46,646 bases of DNA from Hyphomicrobiales bacterium (GCA_021323775.1 JAJPKK010000021.1:1-46646), one strand, 5' to 3'; shown: positions 34,195-42,621, numbered from the stretch's first letter. Notes: generated by a model not told the origin, from the sequence alone. Numbers and translations are program-made.

Positions 34195-35070
34195 ATGCGC
34201 GTTCCCAACTCAACCGGTATGCCGGCGTTCGTGGCGGCGCTGCTGGTCACGGCTGCCAGCGCAGCGGCATTCGACGACAGCAAGTATCCCGATTTTGGCG
34301 GCCAGTGGCGGCGCGCCGCCAGGGTACAGAGCGACCGCATCGGCGCTGCGTTCGATCCCACGAAGCCGTTCGGCCGCGAAGAGAAACCGCCGCTGACGCC
34401 GGAATACCAGGCCATCTACGAAGCGAATCTCGTGGACATGGAGAAGGGCGGTCAGGGCATCGACCCGACTTATTCGTGCCTTTCTCCGGGCATGCCGCGC
34501 GTCATGATTCCTTACATCGGAATGGAATTCGTCGTGACTCCGCGCGTGACGTATATTCTGTTTGAGCGCGACTGGGATTTCAATCGCCACATCTACACTG
34601 ACGGACGGGGCTTTCCTGCCGACATGGGTCTGGAGCCGCGATATCTGGGTTACTCCATCGGCAAGTGGCTCGATACCGACGGCGACGGGCGCTACGACAC
34701 CCTCGAAGTCGAGACCCGCGGCATGAAGGGTCCCCGCGTCTATGACGCAAGCGGCATCCCGCTGCATGCGGACAACGAGACCGTCGTCCAGGAGCGCATC
34801 TACCTCGACAAAGGCGATCCGAACCTGATGCACGACGACATCACCACCATCGACCATGCGCTGACCCGGCCGTGGGTCGTCAATCAGACCTACCGGCGCG
34901 TGGTCAGCGACAAACCGATCTGGTTTCCCCACATGGTCTGCGGCGAGGGCAATAATCATGTCAGCATCGGCAAGGAGAACTATTTCCTCAGCGGCGACGG
35001 CTACCTGATGCCGACCAAGAAGGACCAGCCGCCGCCCGATCTGCGCTATTTCAAGAAGTACGATCGGTAG
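34195..35070 (+). CDS. Exported protein, divergent EGDTLV-family paralog 4
   Basis: 291 aa from the ATG at 34195 (GGGAGGACGAA upstream). Signal peptide: FVAALLVTAASAAAFDD. It keeps the family's layout but with altered blocks: YPDFGGQWRR near the mature start, CLSPGMPRVM, TYILFERDWDFNRHIYTDG, YLGYSIGKW followed by DTDGDGRYDTLEVET (replacing GHYEGDTLVVDT), IDHALTRPWVVNQTYRR, VCGEGNN. The DTDGDGRYD loop resembles a calcium-binding loop, which is inference. The C-terminus ends KKYDR rather than KPDF. Followed 22 bases later by paralog 5. Confidence 0.84.
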   Translation: MRVPNSTGMPAFVAALLVTAASAAAFDDSKYPDFGGQWRRAARVQSDRIGAAFDPTKPFGREEKPPLTPEYQAIYEANLVDMEKGGQGIDPTYSCLSPGMPRVMIPYIGMEFVVTPRVTYILFERDWDFNRHIYTDGRGFPADMGLEPRYLGYSIGKWLDTDGDGRYDTLEVETRGMKGPRVYDASGIPLHADNETVVQERIYLDKGDPNLMHDDITTIDHALTRPWVVNQTYRRVVSDKPIWFPHMVCGEGNNHVSIGKENYFLSGDGYLMPTKKDQPPPDLRYFKKYDR

Positions 35071-35092
35071 CAGACCGTGAGCGGAGGCGGGT

Positions 35093-36049
35093 ATGCACAG
35101 GCGCCGAGGTTCTCTCTTGCTGATCATGTCAACGGCGGCGGCAGCTTTGACGCCTGCACATGCGCAAACGTTGACGCCCCCGACCGAACGACCCGATCGG
35201 GATGCGAACACTGGCGTATCCATTCCGGATTTATCGGGAATCTGGGGGCGCTGGTTCAATCTTGAGCCGCCGTCGTCAGGCCCAGGTCCGGTCGTCAGCA
35301 AGCTTCGCAGGCCCGATGGGACCATCATCTTCAGTGCGGTTGGCGATTACACCAATCCGATCTTGAGGCCGGAGTCGGCAGCGGTCGTGAGGAAGAATGG
35401 CGAGATGGAGTTGAGCGGGAGCGCCGTTCCGAGTCCCCATAACCAGTGCTGGCCCGAGCCGACGCCGTTCACATTGAGCATTCAACTTGGCATGCAGATG
35501 ATCCAGCAGAAGGACGAAGTCGTTCTGCTCTACCTGAGCGACCATCAGGTCCGCCGCGTGCGCCTGAACGTGCCCCATTCTGCGCACCCGGCGCCGGCGT
35601 GGCAGGGCGAGTCCGTAGGCCATTACGAGGGCGACACGCTGGTGATCGACACGATCGGTCAGAAGGTCGGGCCGCTCTCGATGGTCGACAGGTACGGCAC
35701 GCCCTTCAGCCCGGCCCTGCACGTGATCGAGCGATATCGCCTCATCGACGGAAGAACGGCGCGCGACCTCCAGCAAAAGCACGAAAGCGCCTATTTCGGC
35801 GCCGGAAGATCAAGCCCTCCGAACAATCCGTACGGCCGGGGCGATATCGACCCCGACCCGACAAAGCCGGGATTGCAGGCGGAGATCACTGTTGAGGACC
35901 CGGAGACTTTCACCACGCCGTGGTCGGCTTCCGTAACTTACCGCCGCGTGCAAGGCACATGGCCCGAAGCGGTATGCGCCGAGAACACGCGGGGCTCAGG
36001 CTCATCATGGGTTAGCCTGGTGCCTCAGGCCGCAAGGCCCGACTTTTGA
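35093..36049 (+). CDS. Exported protein, EGDTLV paralog 5
   Basis: 318 aa; GGAGGCGGGT precedes the ATG. Signal peptide: LLLIMSTAAAALTPAHAQ. Family blocks: IPDLSGIWGRWF, DYTNPILRPESAAVV, NQCWPEPTPF, KDEVVLLYLSDHQVRRVRL, WQGESVGHYEGDTLVIDT, LHVIERYRL, EITVEDPETFTTPWSASVTY, VCAENTR, and terminal ARPDF. It starts 22 bases after paralog 4, so they are almost certainly co-transcribed. Function unknown. Confidence 0.86.
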   Translation: MHRRRGSLLLIMSTAAAALTPAHAQTLTPPTERPDRDANTGVSIPDLSGIWGRWFNLEPPSSGPGPVVSKLRRPDGTIIFSAVGDYTNPILRPESAAVVRKNGEMELSGSAVPSPHNQCWPEPTPFTLSIQLGMQMIQQKDEVVLLYLSDHQVRRVRLNVPHSAHPAPAWQGESVGHYEGDTLVIDTIGQKVGPLSMVDRYGTPFSPALHVIERYRLIDGRTARDLQQKHESAYFGAGRSSPPNNPYGRGDIDPDPTKPGLQAEITVEDPETFTTPWSASVTYRRVQGTWPEAVCAENTRGSGSSWVSLVPQAARPDF

Positions 36050-36286
36050 AGGTGGGCAGGGAGACTTGGCGCCGCGGCGGGCTCAATATCGCTGGTTTCT
36101 GGCTCTTGAATTTCGAGTGGATCGGGACTTAGTCGTCCGTGAAAAAATCGACGCGTAGAGTGCTCGCTTGTCTCAGGGCGGTCGTGGCGTGAACGATACA
36201 GAATCGAAGGCGAAACGCGGCCATGATGGGCCTGTGATCTGCGTTGAAGCGCGTGTGCAGCACGCGGCTTCCCCGCGCTGGTGCCG

Positions 36287-37051
36287 TTATCGCGGGCCCG
36301 GCTTCATTCCCTTGGCTTCGATTATTTTCGTGGCGTCGGGTGAGCGGAGAAAATCGAGGAAGGCCCTCGCTGTCTCGGCGTCCTTTGCCCCCGACATCAG
36401 AAAAGCGTGGATGACGGTTGGCGGCATGATGCTTGACGGCAATTCGCCGGCGAGCGCAGCGCCGCTCACCGGCAATATTTCGCTTATCAGGGTGACGCCG
36501 AGATCCGCTTCCCCTCTCGCCACGGCTGCCGCCACGTCCGATCCGGGGCCAAGAATAAATTTCGTGCGCGATTGAAGATCGGCGCCGAAGCCAAGGCGGT
36601 CGGCGGCGCGGATGAACGTGGCGCCAAGCTGGGTGCCGGCTTTTGGATCAGACAGCGCGACCGTCTTGGCGGCGAGAACGGCTTGCTTCAGGCTGTCAGG
36701 CGTACTTACGTCAGGTTTTGGCGCGCCTGCGCGCACGACAACGCCGACGTAACTTGCCGCAAACTCCATGCGCGTGCCGGGAGCGATCCTGCCGGCGTTT
36801 TCGAGATCAGGCAGAATGGCCGCAATCGCAACCGCGATATCAGCGGCCTCTCCCTGGAGCAGCCTGTCGCGCATGTTTCCGGGCGTTCCGAAATCGATGC
36901 CAACCTTGTGTCCCGACTTGCGTTCGAATTCAGGCACGAGGCTCGTCATCACCGCCCTTGCCCCTCCGGTGGAGATGACCGTTATTTCCGCGGCCTCGAC
37001 CTGGGTCCCGAGAGCAAACGCCAACCCGATAATCGCCTTCGCGCATTTCAT
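36287..37051 (-). CDS. ModA-like solute-binding protein, orphan
   Basis: 254 aa with a signal peptide (AIIGLAFALGTQVEAAE). The fold is a type-2 periplasmic binding protein: ITVISTGGARAVMTSLVPEF, then the LLQGEAADIAVAI region and GEADLGVTLISEILPV. This is the molybdate/sulfate-binding (ModA) subclass widespread in rhizobiales as lone genes. GGAGAGCGGAT precedes the ATG. No permease or ATPase gene is nearby, so transport by a dedicated ABC system is not supported; it may act as a sensor or use a remote transporter. Confidence 0.86.
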   Translation of the reverse strand: MKCAKAIIGLAFALGTQVEAAEITVISTGGARAVMTSLVPEFERKSGHKVGIDFGTPGNMRDRLLQGEAADIAVAIAAILPDLENAGRIAPGTRMEFAASYVGVVVRAGAPKPDVSTPDSLKQAVLAAKTVALSDPKAGTQLGATFIRAADRLGFGADLQSRTKFILGPGSDVAAAVARGEADLGVTLISEILPVSGAALAGELPSSIMPPTVIHAFLMSGAKDAETARAFLDFLRSPDATKIIEAKGMKPGPR

Positions 37052-37142
37052 ATCCGCTCTCCTGTGACGGCGTTCGCCGCTTCAAGTTCTCATGCGCAGT
37101 CATTGAGGAACCCGCACCGAGCCTGCTGTTGGTCAACCTTTT

Positions 37143-38126
37143 TCAGAAATCCGGTTTCTCAGCTTTTGGAACGTCGGAATCCTTGTTGTTGTAGTACTCG
37201 TGAGGATTTTCGGCGCAGACGCCTTCGGCTATCTGGTCGGGCCCCGGCACATAAGTCAGGGTCGCGGTCCAGGGCGCTGTGAAGACGCCCTCATCCTCGA
37301 TCGTCACATGGAGCTGCAGGAACTTGCCGCGGTGCTGGCTGAAGACATCGCCGTTGAACAGCCAATTCTCTCGTCTGTTCCTCTCGATTGCGTCTTTGAC
37401 GTCGTCATAGTCGCGCAGCCGATAGCGCTCCACGATGTGCAGCTTGTCCGTATAAGGCGTGCCAAACAAATCGATCATCGCATATGGGCGATCGGTTTTG
37501 ACTCCGATCGTGTCGATGATGAGGGTGTCGCCTTCGTAGTGGCCGACCGAATCCCCGTACCAGGACGGCGTCAGCGGTGACGGATGCGGCTCGTTCAGGC
37601 GCACCCGGCGGACTTCATGATCTCCGCTGTACAACATGGTGATCTTGTCCGGCTGCTGTATGATCTGCACCGAAGCCTGCTTGTAGATGAACGGCATCCC
37701 AAAGGGCCAACACTGGTTCGAGGGGTTCGGATAAGTAATGCCGGCAAGCGACATCTCGCCGAACTTCTTCACCACCGCTGCGGCCCAGGGCTGCAGGATC
37801 GGATTTTTGTAATCTCCGACAAGCTGGTCGTAATTGCTGATGCCGACTTTGCTGGCGGGCAGCGCGGCCGAGCCGGCCAGACCGGCGGGCCGCTGCTCGG
37901 CCCAACGCGACAAGTTCGTTATCGGGCCGGGGCCCGATGCGGGCGGCTCGAACCACGGGAAGGCAGGATGATTCCATACGCGCGAAAAGTTCGGTATCGG
38001 CGCGGCGCGGTGCGCTTCACTGCCGGCCGGCCCGTGCGCCGGCGGCGTTTGCGCCATCACGGGCAGGGCAGCCGCTGTCGCCGTCGCCACTGCTGCAAAT
38101 AGAAGGAAATCCCGCTGCATATACAT
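37143..38126 (-). CDS. Exported protein, EGDTLV paralog 6
   Basis: 327 aa; GGGAGGGATCA precedes the ATG. Signal peptide: LLFAAVATATAAALPVMAQ. Family blocks: IPNFSRVWNHPAF, DYKNPILQPWAAAVVKKFGE, NQCWPFGMPF, PDKITMLYSGDHEVRRVRL, SWYGDSVGHYEGDTLIIDT, YTDKLHIVERYRL, VTIEDEGVFTAPWTATLTY, VCAENPH and terminal EKPDF. Closest to paralog 1. Function unknown; probably periplasmic or secreted. Confidence 0.86.
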   Translation of the reverse strand: MYMQRDFLLFAAVATATAAALPVMAQTPPAHGPAGSEAHRAAPIPNFSRVWNHPAFPWFEPPASGPGPITNLSRWAEQRPAGLAGSAALPASKVGISNYDQLVGDYKNPILQPWAAAVVKKFGEMSLAGITYPNPSNQCWPFGMPFIYKQASVQIIQQPDKITMLYSGDHEVRRVRLNEPHPSPLTPSWYGDSVGHYEGDTLIIDTIGVKTDRPYAMIDLFGTPYTDKLHIVERYRLRDYDDVKDAIERNRRENWLFNGDVFSQHRGKFLQLHVTIEDEGVFTAPWTATLTYVPGPDQIAEGVCAENPHEYYNNKDSDVPKAEKPDF

Positions 38127-38359
38127 TGATCCCTCCCGCTCATGAGCTCGCGTGCCGCGATCGGGCTCGTGCGCTTTTTGTCTATCTTACGCGAAAGTCG
38201 TGAGCGGCGCGAGCGCAGCAGAAGCCGCCTCCGTCTGATGCTGTTGCGAGCAGCAAGAAAGACTGGAGGCCCGCGGCAAGCGCGGGCTTACGGCGAGCGA
38301 GCTGATTCGATCCCAAAGGAACCTGCGCGGGTGCTGTGTCATCAGATTTTGTGGACTCC

Positions 38360-38395
38360 ATTCCGGGGCACGTGCGCAGCACGCGAGCCCGGAAT
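38360..38395. repeat. ATTCCGGG...CCCGGAAT palindromic repeat
   Basis: Arms ATTCCGGG (38360-38367) and CCCGGAAT (38388-38395), interior rich in CGTGC/GCACG. The same outer arms recur at 45279-45314. It abuts the dinB fragment. Confidence 0.7.
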
Positions 38396-38400
38396 CCATC

Positions 38401-38745
38401 CCCGATGCGCCGATTTCGGCAACCGCGATCCTTGCCGAAATCGCCGAAGAGTTGGCGCGCGCTGCGCTGGCGCAGCACTCTGAGGAGAAGATCATTTCGC
38501 TGCTGGCGACCTCCGTGTCCCACCTTGAGGACCATTTTGACCTGCAGCTCGAGCTGCCGCTTGGGGTGGAAGGTGAGGAGCGCCGTCCCGGCGCCAAAAG
38601 AGGGATGGCGCGCTGGGAGGCAGACCGCGCCGTTGACGCGATCCGCGATCGGTTCGGATGGGAGGCGGTCCGATACGGGTCAGCCGCGTTCGGACTCACG
38701 CGTTCCGTGCTCGATGAGTTTCGCGAACTCGCCGAAAAGGAACTT
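38401..38745 (+). pseudogene. C-terminal fragment of DNA polymerase IV (DinB-like)
   Basis: One open frame gives ILAEIAEELARAALAQ, then SVSHLEDHFDLQLELPLG, MARWEADRAVDAIRDRFGWE, AFGLTRSVLDEFRELAEKEL. This matches the C-terminal little-finger/tail region of rhizobial DinB-type polymerases as I know them. The polymerase palm and fingers are missing, no proper start exists, and the usual stop after EKEL is lost so the frame reads on into unrelated sequence. It begins just after a palindromic repeat. Remnant, not functional. Confidence 0.65.
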
Positions 38746-38899
38746 AGCACCGTCAGCGGTTGCGGTTGGTTCTCAAAGTCGCTGCACCGCCGACCGCCGC
38801 CAAATAGCTGCCGACTTGCTGCAGCGGCCAAGTCGGCAGAGTCGGGCTAAAGCCCGCGATCCACGCATATGCACCTGGGAGGTTCCGCCATCGGGCCCA

Positions 38900-40102
38900 T
38901 TACGCTACAATTTCTCTCGACCGGACGTTTGGCCTTGAATCGCGTTTGGCTTCTTTGACTTGCGGATCGATCCGTCTAGGAGGTGCGGGTCCTCGCAAAT
39001 CCGCCCTTCCCAACTGGTGGGGCGGCTCATGAGCCTCAATCCATGCCGTACAGAATCTCTTGCGGTACTCAAGGGGAGAGACGCCCAAGTTTCGTGAGAA
39101 CGCGCGCCGCATTCCAGCCAATCCGCCGAACCCGCAAATTGAAGCGATGGTCTGGAGTGGTTTCGCGGTATCCACCAGCATACGGCGAGCGGCATCAAGG
39201 CGAGCTGCTTCAACGAACTCAGCCGGTGTCATTTCGATTTCTCGCCGGAACACGCGGGCGAAATTGCGCAGGCTCATGCCGGCGCGCAGCGCCAGGGCGT
39301 CGATCGAGAGATCGGCGGACAGGTTTTCAAGGATGTATTCCTGCGCCTTCTGAATGTTGGTTTTGCTTGACATCTGGGCGGCGAGATGTGCGCTAAATTG
39401 CGATTGCCCGCCTGGCCGCTTGAGAAAAACCACCATATAGCGCGCGACGATCAGCGCTAGCTCGCGGCCGTAGTCGTGTTCCACCAACGCGAGGGCGAGG
39501 TCGATCCCGGCGGTGACACCGGCTGCCGTGCATAGGGCGCCCTCAATGATGAAGATCTGGTCAGGGTCAACCATCAGATTCGGATATTCGTTGCGCAGCT
39601 TGTCGGCGCATTCCCAATGCGTGGTGACGCGCCGTCCGTCGAGGAGGCCAGCCGCCGCCAGGAAAAACACTCCGGTGCAGATCGAGCCGTAGCGGCGCAC
39701 AGCGGGCACGCGTCGCTTCAGCCAAGTAATGATCGCCGGATCGATTTCGTCGAAGGCCGGATCGCCGGCGACGAGCAGGGTGTCGATCGGCTGGTCGGAA
39801 TCGTAGATCGTGCGGTCGGCGACAAACCGCAGGCTGCCCGTCCCGCAGACTGGCCCGGGCTTGGTGCCCATGACCTGCACTTCATAAGCGCTAGGGTCGC
39901 CGAGCCGGCGCGCAGCCTCCCAAAACACCTCTGCCGGCCCGACTACGTCGAGCGACTGCACGCCCGGCGGGGACAAAAGCACCACGCGCTTCGAATCTTT
40001 ATCGCCGCTTACCGGCATTGGCCCCTGATGCTGGCTTTGTTGGTGTAGATCCTCAAACGTTTTCGGTGTTGCAGCAAGTTGCGTGCCAGCTTTTTCGCGC
40101 AT
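38900..40102 (-). CDS. GlxA-family AraC-type transcriptional regulator
   Basis: 400 aa. An N-terminal DJ-1/PfpI-like domain (about 40-215: RVVLLSPPGVQSLDVVGPAE; nucleophile-elbow position GSICTGVFFLAAAGLLDGRR) is joined to a C-terminal AraC domain with two helix-turn-helix motifs (about 250-350: SIDALALRAGMSLRNFARVF and TIASICGFGGLAGMRRAFSR). A basic tail follows. The start may instead be the ATG at 40018 (AGGGG upstream). Its gene lies 169 bases downstream of the nitrile hydratase operon on the same strand; control of that operon is inference. Confidence 0.9.
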   Translation of the reverse strand: MREKAGTQLAATPKTFEDLHQQSQHQGPMPVSGDKDSKRVVLLSPPGVQSLDVVGPAEVFWEAARRLGDPSAYEVQVMGTKPGPVCGTGSLRFVADRTIYDSDQPIDTLLVAGDPAFDEIDPAIITWLKRRVPAVRRYGSICTGVFFLAAAGLLDGRRVTTHWECADKLRNEYPNLMVDPDQIFIIEGALCTAAGVTAGIDLALALVEHDYGRELALIVARYMVVFLKRPGGQSQFSAHLAAQMSSKTNIQKAQEYILENLSADLSIDALALRAGMSLRNFARVFRREIEMTPAEFVEAARLDAARRMLVDTAKPLQTIASICGFGGLAGMRRAFSRNLGVSPLEYRKRFCTAWIEAHEPPHQLGRADLRGPAPPRRIDPQVKEAKRDSRPNVRSREIVA

Positions 40103-40271
40103 TTTGCGTTGAGCAGTCTATCGACGAGGGTTAGCATCGAATCAACCTGTCGCGTTTTGCGTTAACGACTAGTAGAGCGATTCCATGAAACCTATCAATT
40201 GGAGACCTCAACTTGGGCCGGTAAACGCGGCCTTCCGGGCGGGCTCCATATGCTTCGAATTTCGGAAGCGC

Positions 40272-40643
40272 TCAACTAGTTGAGGGAGCGCTAGACCTTT
40301 TCAGCGCGCCGCCTGCAGGAGGAGGGAGCGCGGCAGCAAGCTCGGCGCCAGTCGCGATACCTGCCTCGACGATCGTAGCTTCCAGCGCCGCCAGCCAGCA
40401 TTCGTAGTAGTTCCACGAAGGGTCATCGAACGTGTGGTTGTTCTCCCAACAGGAGATTGCCGCAATCAACCGCTGGCGAAAATCCTCCCATTCAAAGTAA
40501 CCCGCGCGCGACAGCCCCAAGGCGACACCGAATGCCGTGCGCTCCCAATCGTGTCCGAAGCAGAGCGCGCCGTTGGTGCGCGGCGGCGCATCTTGAGTAC
40601 CCATCATGCTGGTGATGGCGAAATGTTCGAAGCGCATCTGCAT
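40272..40643 (-). CDS. Nitrile hydratase accessory protein (P14K-like)
   Basis: 123 aa from the ATG at 40643, chosen because GAGGAG lies nine bases upstream and the longer frame overlaps the alpha subunit in antiparallel-free but unlikely coding. Family signature: FGHDWERTAFGVALGLSRAG, YFEWEDFRQRLIAAI, WNYYECWLAALEATI. It resembles the beta-subunit N-terminus, as P14K-type self-subunit-swapping chaperones do; these bring oxidised, cobalt-loaded alpha subunit into the enzyme. It follows the alpha gene by 29 bases. Confidence 0.9.
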   Translation of the reverse strand: MQMRFEHFAITSMMGTQDAPPRTNGALCFGHDWERTAFGVALGLSRAGYFEWEDFRQRLIAAISCWENNHTFDDPSWNYYECWLAALEATIVEAGIATGAELAAALPPPAGGALKRSSAPSTS

Positions 40644-40672
40644 CCGTACATCTCCTCTCAGCAGTCGGTCAG

Positions 40673-41290
40673 CTAGGCGGCCTTTGCAACTGCGACGCCC
40701 ATCATTGCCTCGGGCGTGACGAGGCGCTCCAGTTCGGCTTCGCTCAATCCCTCGGTTCCAGCCGGGCGTTCGGGCACGACGAACCAGCGGATCTGGGCAC
40801 TGCTGTCCCATACCTTGACCTCGACCGTGTTCGGAATGTTGAGACCGAATTCTTTCAGCACGGCGCGTGGCTCGCGTGCCGCGCGGCTGCGGAATGTCGG
40901 GTCTTTGTACCAGTACGGCGGCAACCCCAGCACTGGCCAAGGATAGCAGGAGCACAGCGTGCAGATGATCAGGTTATGCACGCCTGGCCCGTTTGCGACG
41001 GCGCGCATATGCTCGCCCTCGGCGCCAGCCATGCCTTCGGGCAGGTCGAGCTCGGCAATGGCACCGGGAGTGTCCGCGACGAGTCGCTCCTTGAACGCCG
41101 GGTCGACCCAGGCGCGCGCGACGATCTTGGCGCCGTTGAACGGACCCATCTTGCTGTCGAAGAAGTTCAGTACGGTATCAACCGTGCTGCTGGTGATCAC
41201 TCCCTTTTCGATCAGAAGAGCTTCCAGCGCCTTAGCGCGGGCCGCGCTCTTCTGTTCGCGATCGCCGGGATATTCAAAGCGGTTGTTCAT
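40673..41290 (-). CDS. nthA: Nitrile hydratase alpha subunit, cobalt type
   Basis: 205 aa. Hydrates nitriles to amides with beta. The metal-binding claw is C110-T-L-C113-S114-C115 (IICTLCSCYPWPVLGLPPYW); threonine after the first cysteine marks the cobalt type, serine the iron type. C113 and C115 would be the oxidised ligands. The order beta-alpha-accessory is also that of cobalt enzymes. Start ATG at 41290 has GGAG upstream and lies 15 bases after the beta stop. Confidence 0.95.
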   Translation of the reverse strand: MNNRFEYPGDREQKSAARAKALEALLIEKGVITSSTVDTVLNFFDSKMGPFNGAKIVARAWVDPAFKERLVADTPGAIAELDLPEGMAGAEGEHMRAVANGPGVHNLIICTLCSCYPWPVLGLPPYWYKDPTFRSRAAREPRAVLKEFGLNIPNTVEVKVWDSSAQIRWFVVPERPAGTEGLSEAELERLVTPEAMMGVAVAKAA

Positions 41291-41305
41291 GGGTGGCTCC
41301 TCAAA

Positions 41306-42046
41306 TCACGCGGCGGCTGACATCGCGACAGGGGCAGCCGCGACATAGGCGGCATAGAGATCGGCGTAGAGGGTGAAGTTGGGCTCCGTGTTGTTTGGCC
41401 AGAGCACCTGCGGGTCGAATGCCACGCAGTAGACCGGCATCGCCGGACCGACGCCGTCTGGGCCCGTGTCACAGAGATAGGTATAGGCGCCGGGATAGAC
41501 GGTCTCGACCACTCCCGCCTTATTGCGCAGGAAGCCGGGCAGCCGGGTGTGCTCGACTGACGGCACGTTCTTCACGAGGACGTTGTCACCAACTGCGAAT
41601 TCGGGCTCGACCACCACATCGCGCTTGGGTGAGTCGCCTTCAACGAGGTATTGCACCACCCGATCGTCGATCGCCTTGTCGCCGCCGGTCGGCAGCGGCT
41701 TGCTGGGGTCGGCCAGGTATTCGGCCGTCTTCGCCTCGAGCTCAGCTTCGGTGATATAGCCGTTGGCGATGAAGTAGCCAGAGATGCCGCCAAGCCATTT
41801 CTCATAATAGCGGAACTTGAAGTAATCGAATGGATTCAGCGACTCGGCGCCCTTGCGCAGATCCGCCCAGGTCCAGATCGTCTTGAACGTGCTCGGCGTC
41901 TTCGGCAGCGGAAGCTGCGGGCTCAGGGCCATCATGGCGGTATGGATGCCGAAAATGCGCTCTTCCCATTTTTCAACGAAGACACGCTTCTCGAACACGA
42001 CGGGTCCGAGGCCTTCGAGGCCGCCGAGATAATGTTGCAGTTTCAT
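41306..42046 (-). CDS. nthB: Nitrile hydratase beta subunit
   Basis: 246 aa. N-terminal helical part (HYLGGLEGLGPVVFE, WEERIFGIHTAMMAL, then RYYEKWLGGISGYF) plus a C-terminal SH3-like barrel (FAVGDNVLVKNV, HTRLPGFLRNKAGVVETVYP) as expected. AAGGAC stands before the ATG. It precedes the alpha gene and supplies part of the active-site pocket. Confidence 0.95.
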   Translation of the reverse strand: MKLQHYLGGLEGLGPVVFEKRVFVEKWEERIFGIHTAMMALSPQLPLPKTPSTFKTIWTWADLRKGAESLNPFDYFKFRYYEKWLGGISGYFIANGYITEAELEAKTAEYLADPSKPLPTGGDKAIDDRVVQYLVEGDSPKRDVVVEPEFAVGDNVLVKNVPSVEHTRLPGFLRNKAGVVETVYPGAYTYLCDTGPDGVGPAMPVYCVAFDPQVLWPNNTEPNFTLYADLYAAYVAAAPVAMSAAA

Positions 42047-42088
42047 CGTAAGGTCCTTTCATTCCGGGCGGCAGCGCCAGAGCCTGTC

Positions 42089-42586
42089 TCAGGCCAGGGC
42101 AGGCTTGCGGGCAAGCGTGTTGGTTCCGACCTGCGAGACGAAGCCGAAGCAGGCGCCGACCAACATTGCGACAGCAGCGATCATCGTCGGGTGGCCGGCG
42201 TCCATGGTGACGATGCTTTTGCCTGTGGCGGCGACGGTGCCGACGGTCGAGGCGAAGCCGAATACGATCGCTGGCGGGAACGACAGCAGCGGAACCGCCG
42301 AAGCCAGGATCATGGCGGACGTTCCAACGCCGACGCAGATCGCCGCGAACAGCGGGGATTGGATACCGAAATGAATCACCAGCAACGTGAGCGACGCGAT
42401 GGCGACGCCGGTCGCATTGGAGGCGATCGATTTGATAAAACCGCGCTGGCCGCCGCCGCAGGCGAAGAAAGACGCCCAGGCGATGAAGGTCACCCAGACC
42501 GGCACAGGCAGAATGGTGGCTGTTAAGTAGGTGTCAATCGCACCGAGTACGCCGAGACTAATCATTGAAGCGACGAGGGTTGGCAT
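42089..42586 (-). CDS. DUF1097-like inner-membrane protein
   Basis: 165 aa from the ATG at 42586 (GGAG nine bases upstream; the ATG 13 codons earlier has none). About five hydrophobic segments; SLGVLGAIDTYLTATILPVP, WVTFIAWASFFACGGGQRGF and KSIASNATGVAIASL are features I associate with the DUF1097 family. Its function is unknown. It lies inside the nitrile hydratase operon (35 and 42 bases from its neighbours), so a part in moving cobalt or nitrile/amide across the membrane is possible but unproven. Confidence 0.8.
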   Translation of the reverse strand: MPTLVASMISLGVLGAIDTYLTATILPVPVWVTFIAWASFFACGGGQRGFIKSIASNATGVAIASLTLLVIHFGIQSPLFAAICVGVGTSAMILASAVPLLSFPPAIVFGFASTVGTVAATGKSIVTMDAGHPTMIAAVAMLVGACFGFVSQVGTNTLARKPALA

Positions 42587-42621
42587 GGGTATCTCCAAAA
42601 TCGGGGTTAGAAGGGACGAAA

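Noticed and set aside
38187-38831. Minus-strand open frame over the dinB remnant
   Set aside because: The plus strand carries the DinB similarity; the minus frame has none.
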